Source: Glandiceps talaboti (lineage: Eukaryota; Hemichordata; Enteropneusta; Spengelidae). From it: a DNA stretch of 64,000 bases. The first letter of the stretch is position 1; every line of letters begins with the position of its first letter. The notes under the pieces are model-generated. The model did not search any database, was not told the origin of the DNA, and saw only the letters and a program-made list of their open reading frames with translations. This document shows positions 36,401 to 47,271 of the stretch, piece by piece. Where the stretch lies: assembly GCF_964340395.1 (NCBI RefSeq), contig NC_135556.1:26936562-27000561 (forward strand), read 5' to 3'. A program made the translations under genes and the position numbers.

Positions 36401-39400
36401 CTTAATTCCTTTGATTCAATGATTTGGGCAAAGACTGTTGCACTTCTTGGAATGACTTGAGTATTCTGAATTACAGTAAAAGGATCAAGATGAAAGTTTT
36501 GGCAGAATGAAACCCTATACTGTGGGAGAGCCAGTATGGCATACTCTGAGAAATTGCACAAGTGCTTGCAATGTTCTCTGAGGTTGTACTTTCATGAGTG
36601 AGGTGAGTGAAAATATAGTAGAAAACACACTACAAGCATATTTGCAAATAACATGAATATACACTCTAGCACTACGACCTCATGGAGTTCTGGATCTGTT
36701 ATTCACATAACAATTATTTCAAAGAATTTCATGAACAATCATGACATGCTCTCACACTCATGTTTTTGGTATTCAATAAATTTCCAAATTCATTTGGACG
36801 AATAAAGATTATTACATGTTTTACATTATGGCATTGCAGTTCTATGGAAAGCCACAGATTTCTTAAGTCCACAGAAGACACCTGTGGCGAGATAGGTTTT
36901 GGTATCCTACAATTCTACAACCAACACAACATACCTTGTTATCTAAAAGATGTTTCCAGGCATGTTGCATTGTCTCCATTATGCCTTCTCCTAGCAACCC
37001 AGCATCCATTGTCTCCGTGACAACCAAGGACACCCTACAAAGTTAAGGTAAGCTGTATCATAAAATCAGCTAGTTTCACTGGATTTACGAAATGTATTTT
37101 CACTAATCTTTTGGGTTCATCCTAAAAATTTGTATTGGTGAATAGTACATACCTTTCAGGGAGATGTGTTGGAACAATAATATCAGTGGATTTGATGTTT
37201 AACAGGTGGATTTTATCTGACATGTGATTGGTGACTAGTACATCTTTGGCAACTCCAAACATAGTTTTTGACATTTCACATCCATAGACACGTTTAGCTC
37301 CAGCCTTGACAGCAAACATACTGTAAAAGTTTGTAATATACAAGGTTACCATATTGATTATGATTTACTATATATATTTCAAAAATGTCGACATTTTGTT
37401 AAATTTACATAAAATTTGGTTTGCACAAAAGTTAACAATATTCTGTAAAAATTGTTCACTCTTAAAAATATACTAGTATCTGACTTGACGTGGCATTTTA
37501 CTAGAATAATACATTAGACCACATCCAAGTAAAGAATTCAAACAAAAATATGGGATGTATTGTCTGGTCATGCTATACCATGAAGACATGCATCTATGTC
37601 ACCATGACAACTACACCATTACAACATGCATCTACACCATTGTTTTGCAGTGCTTGAAATAACGTCAAAACAATCAAATCCGTCATTATTTTCACCAATT
37701 TATCACAAATTGAGCTTGTAAAGGTATAATCATATCAATAGCTGTCTTCATACAGCCAGAAAATATTTTCAACAAAAGGGTTCGTCATTTCTCATTTTTG
37801 ACTCAAAGCGATAGTACAGTGTATGCCCCATTATGTTCCTCATGTGAACAAAGAAACGTAACAGTTATGAATAACAGACACCACATCAAAACATTGACAC
37901 ACTTCAGGATAAGCTGCCATAGTCTTGCAATTGAGAATTAAGGAATGCTACAAACAACTCACAACTCCAATTGAAAAGAGACTATGTACAAATTGTAATA
38001 CAGTAGATGACGAAGAACATTATTTCATACATTGCAAACTAAATATACAAAGTAAAGAGATAAATTATTTACTGTCATGTATAATATTAATTCAGATTTC
38101 AGTAGTATACTGTATAGAAAAGAAAGAGCAATTTAAATCTATAATGCAATCAAAACAAAAAGAGATTATAATTGCTCTCTGTAGGTATCTAAACTCATGT
38201 CAAAATATTTAATCAACAAATCGTAGTGTTCTTTAATACACTTATGTACCAAAATAGAATTCTTGTCAATTTTCGATACGGTTGTAATAAAGCTATATCT
38301 AATCTAATCTAATCCAATCTAATCTAACCTGATCTAATCTAATCTATCTAATTTAATCTAATCTCATCTAATCTAATCCAATCTATAATTGTAAACTATT
38401 GAACTACTATTGATTTTACTGATGGTAGTCTAGTTCCTATACAACACATTACGCGGACTACTACCATCATCTCCACTCCATCTCTGATGTAGTCTAGTTC
38501 CTATCACATTACGATTACTACCATCATCTCCATTCCATCTCTGCTGAGTGGAGATGATGGTAGTAATTGTAACGCGTCGTATAGTAATGAGATTATTGCT
38601 GATGTAGAATACAAAGACTACACTGTACCTTAATATTCCAGTTCCTGTACCAATATCTAGGACAGTATCAAAACCATTCTGTACAGCTTTCTCTATGGCT
38701 ACCTTATAGGCTTGATTTCTGACTTTATCGTTCAACATCTTGAAATGCCATCTTTCAACTAATGCTGATGAGACATTGTTCAGGTTGTCTTTAGCCAATA
38801 CAAAGTCTGGATTGATTGTCAAAGCTTTCCTAAACCATACTGCTGCTTCATCTTTGAATCCTAACCTGGTTGACAAATTACAAAGGGACAAACAGTTAAC
38901 ATTGATTTTATTATCATGCTGGAGGTGGGGATCGATAACATTATTAAAGGCACGACTGCCTGTGCCTGGGACCCTATTTTGCATAGGACTGACTGTATGT
39001 TTGGAGGTGGAGAACTTGTGATGACCCACTGGCAAGTAATCACCAAAATATAAACATTCCCTATCTGGGTTTTTCACATGCAAATGCCACATATTTGAAT
39101 AATCCTGAGTGACACACAATCTAAACAGCTGTTTGCAGGGGAATTTGTCTCATTTTGAAAGTTTTTTTTCATTCTATGAAACAAACAGATTGATTTTCAA
39201 CTAATTTGTGTATCAAGTTACCATCCTACGACATTCACAAACAATTTGTACATGATACAGTTTGTATATTTAACAGGTTCTATTGGGAGAACAATGCTAA
39301 TGCACTGAAATGGTGTCTGTATATGAAAGATTAATAAAATAAAAACAAAAAAATACATGACCTGTGTGTTTCTCGGAGCACAGAAAAATGTTGAAAACAA

Positions 39401-39997
39401 GACCCAGAAGCTAGTGCTCTCTGTACAGCAGTTTCAATTTCCTGCATTTGCATAGATTAGCCATAATCCTCTTTATATAGGGCAGTTCTGTGTTTAACAG
39501 ATCATCAACACCATGCATTAAAAAAAAAAAATTCTTGCTATAGCCCTCTATACTATTCTATGGCTGTGATGGTGCTTTAATGACCTATGCTTCACACACA
39601 CAGCTTAGACTCTTGGAATGTATTTCACAGTTTGTATATGACATAACCTGGTGTCCACTCACCTGAAAAGAACAGATCCCATTTCATTGTGTATAATTTC
39701 ATTATCAGGGTCAACTTCATAAGCTTGTTGATAACATTCCAACATATCATGAATTCTGCCAAGTCTTTCCAATGTCGTTGTCCATTCTGTGAGGGCTAGG
39801 CAGAAATTATGGCGTACATCTACTCTCCACTCTGGTACAAGTTTCAACACTAGTAGAAAGTGTGCAAATGCCTTGCCATAGTTCTTTCTCTCCAGGCATT
39901 CACTACTGCTGTGAAGGGACTGCAACGCTAAAGCTACTTTTACTTCTGTTTGCTCATCCTCAACACCAATTGATGAGGAATGTCTGTTTGTTGCCAT
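30402..39997 (-). CDS. PRMT9: Protein arginine methyltransferase 9
   Basis: Ten exons, all GT-AG and in phase: 39663-39997, 38629-38865, 37153-37320, 36935-37034, 36389-36465, 35682-35877, 35054-35246, 32551-33877, 31345-31501, 30402-30755 (TGA). This gives 1047 aa against 845 in human. Order: TPR-like N terminus (1-150); SAM-binding [11 protein letters not shown] (about 179-190); post-[11 protein letters not shown]; double-E loop [13 protein letters not shown] (about 252-264); [19 protein letters not shown]; then the second, divergent methyltransferase module with [11 protein letters not shown] near the C terminus. Both double-E glutamates are kept, so activity is expected. Human PRMT9 is a type II enzyme that symmetrically dimethylates splicing factor SF3B2. 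The extra length is mainly a 240-residue repeat in exon 8. Confidence 0.95.
32060..32150. repeat. Palindromic MITE family A, half copy, in PRMT9 intron 8
   Basis: TTACACTTGATATGGA and GGAAAATGCTTTAGTTTGGT match the right arm of the copies at 23684-23896 and 54969-55191. The left arm is missing. Confidence 0.55.
32262..32531. repeat. Dispersed repeat B, copy in PRMT9 intron 8
   Basis: AGCTGAATGAAGGAACATATTG, here given as AGCTGAATGAAGG and ACATATTG, with CCCATATTTTCTGTTTTCAA, aligns with the copy ending at 26975. It ends about 20 bp from the 5' splice site of PRMT9 exon 8. Confidence 0.6.
33036..33755 (-). repeat. PRMT9: In-frame 30-bp repeat in PRMT9 exon 8, 24 copies
   Basis: Twenty-four consecutive 10-residue units of consensus (S/C)DKDRTDTVP encode residues about 477-716. 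No unit is interrupted and no stop occurs. Variation is mostly S/C at position 1, R/S/M/G at position 5 and TV/AM at positions 8-9. A four-unit block (starting [10 protein letters not shown]) is duplicated, showing growth by block copying. The tract lies in the linker before the second methyltransferase module, at [15 protein letters not shown], where human PRMT9 has ordinary sequence. It is charged, Thr/Ser/Pro-rich and probably disordered. Confidence 0.95.
33990..35073 (-). repeat. 43-bp satellite in PRMT9 intron 7, about 25 copies, carrying the 5' splice site
   Basis: On the - strand the unit contains CATG|GTGAGTTTGGAATT, then GTAGGGTTTCTATATGGA. The first copy is exon 7's own end: CTATATGGAGCAGTGTCATG is exonic and GTGAGT at 35053-35048 is the real donor. 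All further copies down to about 33990 keep GTGAGT; three have CGTG instead of CATG before it. A 44-bp variant (GCTAATATATAG on +) is interspersed. Confidence 0.95.
37880..38390 (+). mobile_element. LINE 3' remnant, copy 2, with (AATCT)n tail
   Basis: [12 protein letters not shown] is followed, one frame over, by [20 protein letters not shown] and FIHCKLN, the same C-terminal pattern as the remnant at 29205-29505, here with the CxxC kept. An AATAAAG at about 38287 leads into a pentanucleotide (AATCT)n tail at 38296-38387, which is the usual kind of 3' end for such elements. It is inserted in PRMT9 intron 2 on the opposite strand. Confidence 0.65.
38424..38580. repeat. MITE family D remnants in PRMT9 intron 2
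   Basis: ACTACCATCATCTCCACTCC occurs at about 38459 and a near copy at about 38517; the inverse GTGGAGATGATGGTAGTAAT lies at 38550-38570. AGTCTAGTTCCTATA blocks accompany them. The same blocks bound the element at 51906-52300. Confidence 0.6.
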
Positions 39998-40317
39998 GGT
40001 ATTAGGATACTACTACAAAAATCAAAGATTTATAGATCATTTAGTATTTGGGAATGTGATGCTTTTAATACTTTAGTACAAAATTATATACAAAATGTAT
40101 TAGAAGCATATGAAATATGATACTTCCTGGCAGTTATGTATTTATATGAACTGGAAAACGACTAGAAAGGTCATTTTTTATAGTCAACAGAAAATGATAA
40201 CCGAGATCTATTCTGACATAGAGGGCGCTCATCAACTAGAAACTGTTGTTATGTTGCTGAACTACATACATCTACATGAGGCATAGTGAAATATCTTCAA
40301 TTCATGGTTTGTACATC

Positions 40318-40803
40318 CACAGGGAGCCCAGACACTGTGCTACAAAAAAGAAAACAAACAAACAAACAAACAAACAAACAAACAAACAAACAAACACAAA
40401 TATGCATTGGTAAATGAAATATCATTTTAAGCACAGGATTACTACCTATAAACATGTATACATGTCTATACGGGCATGTATACTTTTGAAATACTATACT
40501 ATATATGTTTCTATATATACTCATCCATACAAACAACACTTGTATAGATAGTATATATAGAAATTTTATATTATTTAAATAGTATATAGGCTCGTATATA
40601 CATACATGTTTATAATAACATTATTACACAACTGTATGATCAGCGAAAACAGTAAGGTAAACAACAACAACAACATGATGATAATAATAATAATAATAAT
40701 GACAAAACAATTTTTTATATAAATATAACTATCCACGAGTTTAAAAGTTACCCGTGCATATTTTGTTTGTTGTTTGTAACACGTTTCCAGGGCTCCCTGT
40801 GTG
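40318..40803. mobile_element. Non-autonomous DNA transposon-like element, copy 2
   Basis: Ends CACAGGGAGCCC and GGGCTCCCTGTGTG are inverted, and both are directly flanked by GTACATC (40311-40317 and 40804-40810), a likely 7-bp target-site duplication. Inside are an (AAAC)n run (40336-40396), a subterminal inverted repeat (GGGCATGTATACTTTTGAAA against ATTTAAATAGTATATAGGC) and an (ATA)n run. It is related to 22464-22964. Confidence 0.7.
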
Positions 40804-40934
40804 GTACATCTGTGCATGCAAGTCAAGTCAGTAATATATACTCGTGCACCGTCTGTAAGCAGGACTACAACGAACATTGCAAGGACCCATATTCCCCAGT
40901 AGTACTTAGTATCTACTACTGGTATTCGCTGCAA

Positions 40935-41098
40935 TAATTGTAGCGTTTTGCTGCGATTTTGAGGGTTTCGTCTGTTTTGGCGACATCTTTAAGTTTTGGT
41001 GTTTAGTTTGATGCGGGTTAAACACCAAAACTTAAAAAGTCGCCAAAACAGACGAAAAAACCCTCAAAATCGCAGCAAAACGCTACAATAATTGCAGG
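40935..41098. mobile_element. Near-perfect 165-bp inverted repeat (foldback element)
   Basis: CAATAATTGTAGCGTTTTGC, TGCGATTTTGAGGGTTTCGT and CTGTTTTGGCGAC on the left are matched in reverse complement on the right (GTCGCCAAAACAG, ACCCTCAAAATCGCAGC, AAAACGCTACAATAATTG). The arms are about 75 bp with only small indels around a loop near GTTTGATGCGGG. No coding capacity. The high arm identity suggests a recent insertion or conversion. Confidence 0.85.
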
Positions 41099-41570
41099 TA
41101 TGTATATATACGAGATATGGGTATGTATAATTTATGAACAAAATGAATAAGCAAATACTGAGAGAGGGGGAACATTATTTCATATCAACTGACCGACTGA
41201 CGTCCTGTGTGTATGTTAGTAGGTGCACGAAAAACAGAAGAAGTCAACCATATATATGCGAAGCAGACGCATTGTTTTGTAAACAGGAACTCTAATTTCA
41301 GGTGTATTGTGGGTAAAGCTACGCAGCATCATTGGAAATCTTACTTGAGCCATAAGAAACAATCAAATGTAGACATTTCCCTGTCTATCTTTGATGATTT
41401 ACAATCTTAGAAGTAATTATAAACTCTTTTAAGTGAAATAATAGCCTAAAATAATAATTTTCAAAAATAAATGTTTGACCCTGTCGGGACCCTGTACGGA
41501 ACTGCATATTTTACACTAGGCTACAGGGTCCGTCTGTTTGTCTTTCACCGGTGACGACCCCGTCAGAATT

Positions 41571-43422
41571 ATGGGTGTCCCAGACGATAATCCCGTTTTT
41601 AATCGCCACGTTTTGACATTTTCATATCTTGGATTGTTTACTTCCATTATAAACAATGGAATAACAAGAAGACCAGTGTTTAGTGGTAGGTTTCGATTGT
41701 TTAGTGCATGTATATTGTGCACGTAATCTTCGTGTTGTCACAGACAAAAGTCTGTAGTGTTGTTGACCTCAACCATGGATCTGTTATTGAGATAATAGAT
41801 CCATGCCTTAACCTAGTCCTGCTTGCAGACGGTGTATGAGTCTAGATTGCTGACATGAATCTCAACAGCAAGGGAAAGGAGAGAAGGGAGGGGCAGTTGT
41901 CAGAATCAAGTCCCAAATGACCCCGTTTGCGAGCAGGATCAGGACTAACTTCAACCATGCATTGACAGTGGAGAAGTGTTGTCAATGCCTCAACCTGTCG
42001 ATGTCCTGCTTGCAAACGATGTACGGGACTCGATCATTAATATTTTTGTTTTGTTATTTTTATTAGTTATAAAGAAAAGAAACATTACCTGTTACTTGTA
42101 AAAGGTGTTGATGAAATATCATTGGTAAGTGGTACACAACCACTACTAGACTACCAAGTTTTGCATACCATGTGTATTCCATCAATAGAATTTACAAATG
42201 TAATAGGAAGTGTTTAATGATTTACCTGCTAATACATATCAGATTTCAATGAGACATTTTAAATGTCTATGTCGTATTTGAAAGATGGTAACCTACATGA
42301 GTCTTAAGATATAGTGTGCCCTCTGCAGACTGATCTACTTTGGACCAATGTATTACAGTCTGTATGTTTTTGATTTTGCTTTTTTTGAATGTTTCTGTAC
42401 TTATCCGAGTAGATGTGCTACATTGATGTGACAAACTTGACTTGTGGCAATATTCTCACAATTTGCACCATAATGGGTCAAACAAAGTTAAAAAAAAAAA
42501 ATTAAAAAAAAAGTTAAGAGAAATATGGCTTAACTGAAATCATACGACATTGGCAAGAGATTTAGAACCATCTGATCAATAGAACACTGAGTGTCTCTCT
42601 GGATCTCTAGAGCAGATTCTGGTCAGTGTGTACATAATACATGAACAAATCTTGTAAGTACAGATGTAAGAGTTGTGTATATATGTAGTTCAAGGTATGT
42701 ATGAAATAGACATCACCCACAAGGTGCAGTGCTTAGTAACTGTAACACTTCAGACAACCAACACAATGTCTGGGGTAACATACATGCATGTCTTTATGAT
42801 GTTTCTGTTTCTCACATTTCAGGATTCCACAGACATCTGCTATCAATTGCTCTTGGTGGTGCCTTAGGTTACGCTGTGAGGAAATTCGAACGAAGACATT
42901 GGGCAGAAAGGGACTGGTATATTGCTGAGTACATCAGCAGACATCCTGAAGATTTCAAAGAAGAAAGTAAGTTGTGAAGTAGAATCATAACTTAGGCAGA
43001 AATAGACTTTTTTGTATCAATGTTAAAAGAGTTGATGACATCTAAAACGGTATTTTGGAAGTATTTTAACACTTTCTTGCACAAATGTTTTGTGACTTTC
43101 CATCATCAGATGTCCAAGAACGCTTGTAGTAAGAGTTGCTATGGTTTAAAGTCAGCACTATTGAAGTAAATTTGTGATTGTTTCAAGAGGAAATATCTTT
43201 GTCTATGATCATGAAATGGTGATTCATAAATACAGTTTGATCTTGTTCTTCAACTCTGACATTTGTGTTGAAAGCCTGGCCAATGGATATTTAACATCTG
43301 TGCAGTATTTGATGTGTATTTGATGTGAACATAATAATTTACTATGTGTTGTCTGCTATTACACCTTAACAGAGAAACCGGATCTTCGAGATGTATTTGA
43401 AGCTTGGGTTCCTGTCAAATGA
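41571..43422 (+). CDS. NDUFC2: NADH:ubiquinone oxidoreductase subunit C2 (complex I B14.5b)
   Basis: Three exons: 41571-41685 (ATG, donor GTAGGT), 42823-42966 and 43373-43422 (TGA). All are GT-AG with phases 1 and 1, giving 102 aa against 119 in human. Two hydrophobic segments lie at about residues 13-28 and 43-57. The family signature is clear: RRPVFSGFHRHLL matches human RRRPIATAGLHRQLL, and RHPEDFKEEKKPDLRDVFE matches LHPEDFPEEDKKTYGEIFE. In mammals this accessory subunit sits in the membrane arm of mitochondrial complex I, next to NDUFC1 and the ND2 module, and is needed for assembly. The N terminus before the first membrane segment is shorter than in human. An upstream in-frame TTG (41538) is not a credible start. 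Confidence 0.92.
41760..42040. repeat. Diverged direct repeat in NDUFC2 intron 1
   Basis: TCAACCATG...GTCCTGCTTGCAGACGGTG (41767-41834) recurs as TTCAACCATG...GTCCTGCTTGCAAACGATG (41951-42020). A third relative, GTCCTGCTTACAGACGGTGC, lies in opposite orientation at about 40850-40870 beside the hairpin. Repeat class unknown. Confidence 0.5.
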
Positions 43423-43664
43423 TTCAACAGATGTAATATGAAGATTTTGGTGTTTGTTGTATGCTATGGACTGTTTGTGTTTGCATTATTGACCAATGTA
43501 ATACTAGAAACTTATCAAAGTTGTACAGTAAAAAAAAAATATAACAGACATATTGATTGCTAACTGATTTTTTACTTGCTTTCACCTAAAGGATGTGTTG
43601 AAAATCTCTGTATCCTAATTCTGGCGTTTACTGTACAAATAGAGTTTAGGGGATGTTTTTTGTC

Positions 43665-43670
43665 AATAAA
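43665..43670 (+). promoter_or_regulatory. NDUFC2: AATAAA polyadenylation signal for NDUFC2
   Basis: The first AATAAA after the stop, 243 bases downstream. A second one is at 43769-43774; either could be used. Confidence 0.6.
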
Positions 43671-43774
43671 TATCTGATTGAACATCCAAGTGCATCATGC
43701 TTATATTGATAAAGAGTCTGCAGATTAGACAACTATATTAATGTATAAGTATTGGCAGAACTTTGTAAAATAAA

Positions 43775-44630
43775 GAGGGGTGTTTCCCGATATTATTGAA
43801 GTGCTATTGTTGTGTAATGATTGATTCAAAATTCTCGGTATCTGAAATTAAATTCTACCACCTAGGTGCGTCTCAAAGATAATCATTTGATTTCTTGGTT
43901 CACACCAAAACTTCTGCACCACACTCTACACATGCATTACTATAGGTGCACACAAAAATATGTTGACCTTGTTCTATTTGACCCTATGGCATAAAGGCAT
44001 GATGAGGGAGAATGTTATTGCAGGTACTGAGATTTGGGTGATGTGAATTGTTTGGCATCTGGGCAAATGATGCAACAGTTCAGACATTGCTCAAAAAAGT
44101 GAAGTCAAAAGGTCAAAGTAAGGTAAATGTGACAGCCTCTTACCAAGTTGTGGAAAAAGATATCCATGTAAAAAAAATATGCAATACAAATTCAGTTGTT
44201 CCTCTGAAGTGGTGCTTAATGGAGTGCCACCAACCAAAGAAATTATTACACCCAGTCTCGGCGTACTTGTTTGGTGGTCTGAGACCCAGTACATGTAGAT
44301 GGTGTCTGAGTGAATGTGTTAACATGCATACAGGTATAAAAGTAAGCTTGCAACTAGCAGTATGTATGAATACATTTGTTCTTTATTTAGGTGACAAATA
44401 TACAATCCATGTACACTATAGAAGACATAACAAAGCTTAATACTGTAAAATTGGAAATTGATGCAATTTACGTCAAGTTTTGCCGAGTTGTGTACACTAT
44501 CACTTACTACAGTGTATACTAGTTACTGTTCAGTGATATTGATACATGGATAGATTGTAACATACATCACAGAGAGAATCCTTATCAGCCCTCATAGTTT
44601 GTGGAAAGGGATGAGAGAGCATCAACAACT
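43775..44630. other. Intergenic; no gene recognised
   Basis: The open frame at 44048-44440 (+) starts with a non-ATG codon, has no motif and no splice context; I treat it as chance. Confidence 0.4.
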
Positions 44631-45028
44631 GCTATCATATCAACTGTTCTCATCACTTCAGTCAATCATATCAACTGTTCTCATCACTTCAGTCTACAAT
44701 ATCAACTGTTCTCATCACTTCAGTCAATGATATCAACTGTTCTCATCAATTCAGTCTAAAATATCAACTGTTCTCATCACTTCAGTCAATGATATCAACT
44801 GTTCTCATCACCAGTCTACAATATCAATTGTTCTCATCACTTCAGTCAATGATATCAACTGTTCTCATCACTTCAGTCAATGATATCAACTGTTCTCATC
44901 ACTTCAGTCAATGATATCAACTGTTCTCATCACTTCAGTCAATGATATCAACTGTTCTCATCACTTCAGTCAATGATATCAGCTGTTCTCATCACTTCAA
45001 TCTACGATATCAACTGTTCTCATCACTT
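44631..45028. repeat. 31-bp tandem repeat, 13 copies
   Basis: Unit ATATCAACTGTTCTCATCAC plus TTCAGTCAATG. In the first half, units ending TCAATG alternate with units ending TCTACA/TCTAAA, giving a 62-bp dimer; the second half is made of TCAATG units only. Confidence 0.9.
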
Positions 45029-45417
45029 ACTAGTAAGGGCATTATAAAAATCAATTCTGCATTATCATTCCAATTTTACAGTGTTAATGAACAATATACA
45101 GTGTGAAGACACATCTCTGTATCAATACATTACTTGCATCTATACAATATATATGACAATATTCTAAAAACTCGACTGTCTAAAACATTTAATACATATA
45201 TTTTTGTACACAAACACATTTTATCATATATACATTTTAATATGGTTATCATATTCAAAAACATTTGTTTACATATGTACAAATGTGTATAAGGTTTTTG
45301 AATTCCATGGCTACATTTTGTTTAATGAAATGGCTGTTTGTAAAGGGAGTCTTTCCTTGGTTATTTGAATTGAAAAGTTTATAATTAAAGTATGCTACAT
45401 CAATGGTAGCCATGGCA

Positions 45418-45735
45418 ATACCATCACATGACAGCAATACGATCACATGATAGCAATACCATCACATGACAGCAATACCGTCACATGACAGCAATACCAT
45501 CACATGATAGCAATACCATCATATGACAGCAATACGATCACATGACAGCAATACGATCACATGATAGCAATACCGTCACATGACAGCAATACGATCACAT
45601 GACAGCAATACGATCACATGATAGCAATACCGTCACATGACAGCAATACCGTCACATGACAGCAATACCGTCAAATGACAGCAATACCGTCACATGACAG
45701 CAATACCGTCACATGACAGCAATACCATCACATGT
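45418..45735. repeat. 19-bp tandem repeat, about 17 copies
   Basis: Unit CATCACATGACAGCAATAC, with the first base context varying among CCATC, CCGTC and CGATC, and GACAG/GATAG variants. Confidence 0.9.
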
Positions 45736-46337
45736 GACATATTAAAGATGGATTTATTATACTCATAAACCAGTGACACATATTTTTAGGGAGATAATAT
45801 TTATATCATTGAGTTTTTAAAGTTCTTGTTTAAATAAGAGTTTAAAAGTAACTTGTATTTGTCAGTATGTATATCTTATAAAAACAAACACAGCCATTTT
45901 AGAAAATAACAAACCATGACTTGTTTCTAGTAACAATATTTATATCTAGGGGTTTTTGACATTAGGTGTAATTTGGTATGGACTCTTTCACATACAGTTG
46001 AATAATGATTAAACTTTATACAGAGTACTTTGGCATCACCATGGCAACATCACAAGGATAAACAAGTAGTTGCCATAGTAATGTCATGGAGGTTAATAGC
46101 TAAACAAGTTATAAAAAAGTAAGGGAGGAGATTATGACAGTAATATGTCTAGTCTCACCATGTCATCATCTTTATCTCTTGATTCTGTGATTAATACATC
46201 CTCTACGTTGATTTGTCTGATTTTGATGAAATGATTGTAGACAGACAGATTGGTTTAGATTGAGTTGTGTACACACATCATGCTGTCTTTTCTTAAAGTA
46301 TATTAACATCTAGTGATATCATATATTAATTTACTGC

Positions 46338-46697
46338 TGCTGGTTGGCTTTAAATAAAGCCTCCATTATTGCATATTAAATTCATTTTGCTGGTTGGCCC
46401 AAAGTCAAGCCGCCTCTCACTACTCGTTGGCCCATAGTCAAGCGACCTCTCTCACTACTAGTTGGCCCAAAGTCAAGCCTTCCCTCGCACATATTAAATT
46501 CATTTTGCTGGTTGGCCCAGTCAAACCTTCCTGCCCACATATCAAATTCATTTTGCTGGTTGGCCAAAAGTCAGCCTTCCCTTTCACAAATTATGTTCAT
46601 TTTGGTGGTTGGCCCAAAGTTAGCCTCTCTTCTCATATCCTTAGTTGATTCTGCTGGTTGGCACAAAATTGAGCCACCCCTCTCATTAGTGGTTGGC
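46338..46697. repeat. Degenerate ~60-bp repeat, about six copies
   Basis: ATTCATTTTGCTGGTTGGCC followed by CAAAGTCAAGCC and a C/T-rich stretch recurs with substantial variation. Confidence 0.75.
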
Positions 46698-47271
46698 CAA
46701 TGTAAGAAAAGCTGGATCCATTTAAGCAATTTTTGAAAGTCACAGGCATGCATAGTAGTAGACCCTGGTGAAGGGTTCACAGATCTGAATATATATTTTA
46801 TGTTTTGGTTGACTGCTTGTGAGATTTGACTTGTAACTTTTACATAATGGCTTTCCTAGAATGGTAACAACCCAAGTCCATGGCAAAGTTATTATGATAG
46901 ACTTTGAATGTGTACAAGGAGAGATTAGAGCTGGGTCACAATGGACTCAGACTTGTTGATGTATACCGACTTCATTTCTGCATGTTTGGGTTAAGGCTTG
47001 ACTTTAAACAACCTAAATCTGAAATATATTGGTATGTTAAACCAGTTTTTGTGTCTGCCACTAGAATTACACCATTTATAGACATTGTGGCTGTACTTTG
47101 ATAAGTTGAGGCTACATCAGGTGAACACATATAGGGCGCCCTCTCTATCCTCAATGGTGACATCAAGTAGTGTGTCCACAACACCAACAAGGTTCAATCA
47201 TACAGCTGTATGACACTATCAACGTTGTGTTTGGGGTGTATGGTTGTACATAAGTACATAATCATTAATCA

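Larger units (their letters stand above)
39998..41570. promoter_or_regulatory. Shared upstream region of divergent PRMT9 and NDUFC2
   Basis: PRMT9 (-) and NDUFC2 (+) start codons face away from each other 1573 bp apart, so their promoters must lie here. The space has been filled by a roughly 486-bp transposon-like element, a 165-bp hairpin and microsatellites. No TATA box could be assigned. Transcription start sites and untranslated exons are not determined. Confidence 0.5.

Noticed and set aside
38430-39119. 229-codon - strand frame as a single exon
   Set aside because: Only 38629-38865 is the PRMT9 exon; upstream and downstream parts are intron that stays open by chance, as shown by phase-correct acceptor and donor and by the match to PRMT9.
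40575-40934. 119-codon - strand frame with a signal-peptide-like start
   Set aside because: Its start lies at the foldback element and its second half in a transposon-like element; the middle is a repeat whose other copies have stops. Kept only as a finding, not as a gene.
44048-44440. 130-codon + strand frame
   Set aside because: It begins with a non-ATG codon, has no recognised motif and no splice sites or transcript signals around it.
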